This document shows positions 15,443 through 16,634 of a stretch of DNA of 16,634 nucleotides, one piece after another; the stretch's first letter is position 1, and each line of letters begins with the position of its first letter. The notes below the pieces were generated by a model that had not been told where the DNA came from, did not search any database, and saw nothing but the letters and a program-made list of their open reading frames with translations. The stretch spans positions 1 through 16,634 of the forward strand of contig WFQZ01000114.1 in the NCBI GenBank assembly GCA_015486785.1, given 5' to 3'. The DNA is from Thermoflexales bacterium. Its GTDB lineage: Bacteria; Chloroflexota; Anaerolineae; B4-G1; SLSP01. A program made the position numbers and the translations under genes.

Positions 15443-16634
15443 ATGGACAAATGGCGCAAACTGAGTTTGGGAATCTTGATCCTGATGGTCATACTGCCGG
15501 CCTGGCCGCTGTATGCTGCGGATACGCCTCCCGGACTCTCCTCATACTGGAGTCCCCGCATCCAGAAATGGAGCGATTCCCTCACAGAGGAAGCGCGGCG
15601 GCGGGGGCTTGATCCCGACTTCCTGGCCTCCCTGGTGTGGATGGAGTCACGGGGCGATTCGCAGGCCGTGGGGCCGGTGGGCGCGGTGGGATTGATGCAG
15701 GTGATGCCCAAAGAGGCCGGATTCGCCTGGCGGCCCACCAAGCAGCAGCTTTTGAACCCGGAAACCAACCTTTTTTGGGGCACGCGCACGCTGGCGACGG
15801 TCATCCAGCAGGGACACGGGGATATTTTCAACGCTCTGGCGGCGTACAATGGCGGCTGGGATCAGATCCGCTACCGAGGGCCGCGCTACTTCGCCACCAC
15901 CATCCTGCGCGACTACGCCCACGCCGTCGCGCAGCGGGAAGGGCTTGATGAGCGATGGGTCGCTTTCTTCGCGGTGAAGAACAGCCTCATTCACGGCCCC
16001 ATCTGGATTGCGGATTCGGCCCGCACGGATGTGTACTTCTTCGGAGATCGGAACTGGGTGCCCGACGGCACGCAGTTGATCCCCGAAGTCCGCCCGACGG
16101 CGGTCCTGGCCCGCTGGATGGATCACAAAACCCGTGTGGCCTACTCGGTGGGCGTGTGGCTGTACTGCCCGGCGTCGCACCGCTGGATCACAGACGGCCC
16201 GGCCACCTTGCCCGACCTGGAGAGCACGGAAACGCCCGCTCCCACCGCTACGCCCACGCCGCAGGCCACGGTCACGCCGCGGGCCACGAATACCCCGCGC
16301 CCGGCGGAGACCTCCGCTCCCGCGACCGCCGCGCCCACGGTCACGCCCACGCCTCCCCCGACGGCCACAGCCGCGCGAAGCATCGTGGCGGTGGTGCTGG
16401 AAGGCGGCGCGGAGCTGCGATTGGGCGCGAGTCGCTGGTGGGACCCCAGCGAGAGCTTGCTGCCCGATACCAAAGTGGAAGTCATCGGGCGCGATCCGCA
16501 GTTCCCCGGCTGGGTCTACGTGCGCACCGAGGATCACGCGCAGCGCGGTTGGACGCAGGTAGAAAACCTGCTCTTGCCACAGGACTTATCCCCGGTGCCG
16601 CTGCTGACGCCCCGTCCCACGCTCACCCCGTCCC
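15443..16634 (+). CDS. Secreted lytic transglycosylase with SH3-like C-terminal region (3' end outside window)
   Basis: The frame is open from the ATG to the window end (397 residues seen). Residues 1-26 form a signal peptide (LSLGILILMVILPAWPLYAA). The SLT domain (about 45-150) has catalytic Glu E68 in WMESRGD, then VGLMQVMP, NLFWGTRTL and ALAAYNGG. It should cleave peptidoglycan between MurNAc and GlcNAc outside the membrane. A further globular part follows (about 150-255), then a Thr/Pro/Ala linker (about 262-311). An SH3-like wall-binding region (about 314-378) includes GWVYVRTEDHAQRGWTQVENL. A second Pro/Thr stretch begins at the edge, suggesting another module. GGAG lies 8 nt before the ATG. 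The promoter at 15283 and the structured leader govern it. Confidence 0.9.
   Translation, partial: MDKWRKLSLGILILMVILPAWPLYAADTPPGLSSYWSPRIQKWSDSLTEEARRRGLDPDFLASLVWMESRGDSQAVGPVGAVGLMQVMPKEAGFAWRPTKQQLLNPETNLFWGTRTLATVIQQGHGDIFNALAAYNGGWDQIRYRGPRYFATTILRDYAHAVAQREGLDERWVAFFAVKNSLIHGPIWIADSARTDVYFFGDRNWVPDGTQLIPEVRPTAVLARWMDHKTRVAYSVGVWLYCPASHRWITDGPATLPDLESTETPAPTATPTPQATVTPRATNTPRPAETSAPATAAPTVTPTPPPTATAARSIVAVVLEGGAELRLGASRWWDPSESLLPDTKVEVIGRDPQFPGWVYVRTEDHAQRGWTQVENLLLPQDLSPVPLLTPRPTLTPS

Noticed and set aside
15322..15612. A 96-codon frame overlapping the transglycosylase start
   Set aside because: It overlaps the true gene in another frame and crosses the structured leader. The product has no family features. 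An ATG after GGGGG at 15331 could in theory start an upstream ORF, but nothing else supports it.
16234..16375. Thr/Pro-rich repeated codons as a CRISPR-like or tandem DNA repeat
   Set aside because: The periodicity is that of a low-complexity protein linker in the open frame; unit length is irregular and there are no spacers.

Overview
The window looks like chromosomal DNA from a GC-rich bacterium, most likely a member of the Chloroflexota (Anaerolineae-like). This is an inference from several signs together: a T-box leader in front of valS, lipobox-bearing HlyD-type adaptors, a secreted PKD-type protein, a Thr/Pro-rich extracytoplasmic linker, an ABC-2 type ATPase, and a wide mix of ATG, GTG and TTG starts with clear GGAGG ribosome binding sites. 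I see no tRNA, rRNA, insertion sequence, phage gene or CRISPR array. Gene content is mostly housekeeping and cell envelope.

Left part (1-4443). The 3' end of a PKD-domain surface protein meets, tail to tail, a gene for a polyprenyl-phosphate sugar-1-phosphate transferase. Then come rpsT (ribosomal protein S20), proC (proline synthesis), an OmpR-type response regulator without an adjacent kinase, tmk (dTMP kinase) and a thioredoxin with a WCPPC active site. proC and the regulator are divergent, and their promoters appear to use the same -35 element. The regulator and tmk converge on one shared CTAG.

Middle (4485-10614). A two-gene operon on the minus strand encodes a small Cys-rich protein of unknown function, coupled by an ATGA overlap to an exported TIM-barrel glycoside hydrolase. 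On the plus strand a textbook T-box riboswitch (specifier GTC, T-box motif, competing terminator) controls valS. A TauE/SafE-type permease follows valS.

Right part (10617-16634). A tight minus-strand operon runs rluD-like pseudouridine synthase, ABC ATPase, HlyD-type adaptor 2, HlyD-type adaptor 1. The last three are joined by ATGA overlaps, and no permease gene is present in the window. Divergent from it is a secreted lytic transglycosylase with a C-terminal SH3-like region, cut by the window end. Its roughly 125-nt leader can fold into a three-way junction closed by a perfect 10-bp helix ending next to the ribosome binding site, with a competing upstream hairpin. I do not recognise it as a known riboswitch class, and it is the best candidate here for something undescribed.

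Six recognisable promoters (rpsT, proC, tmk, trx, valS, transglycosylase) all have a 16-bp spacer between -35 and -10, which suggests a preference in this organism's main sigma factor.
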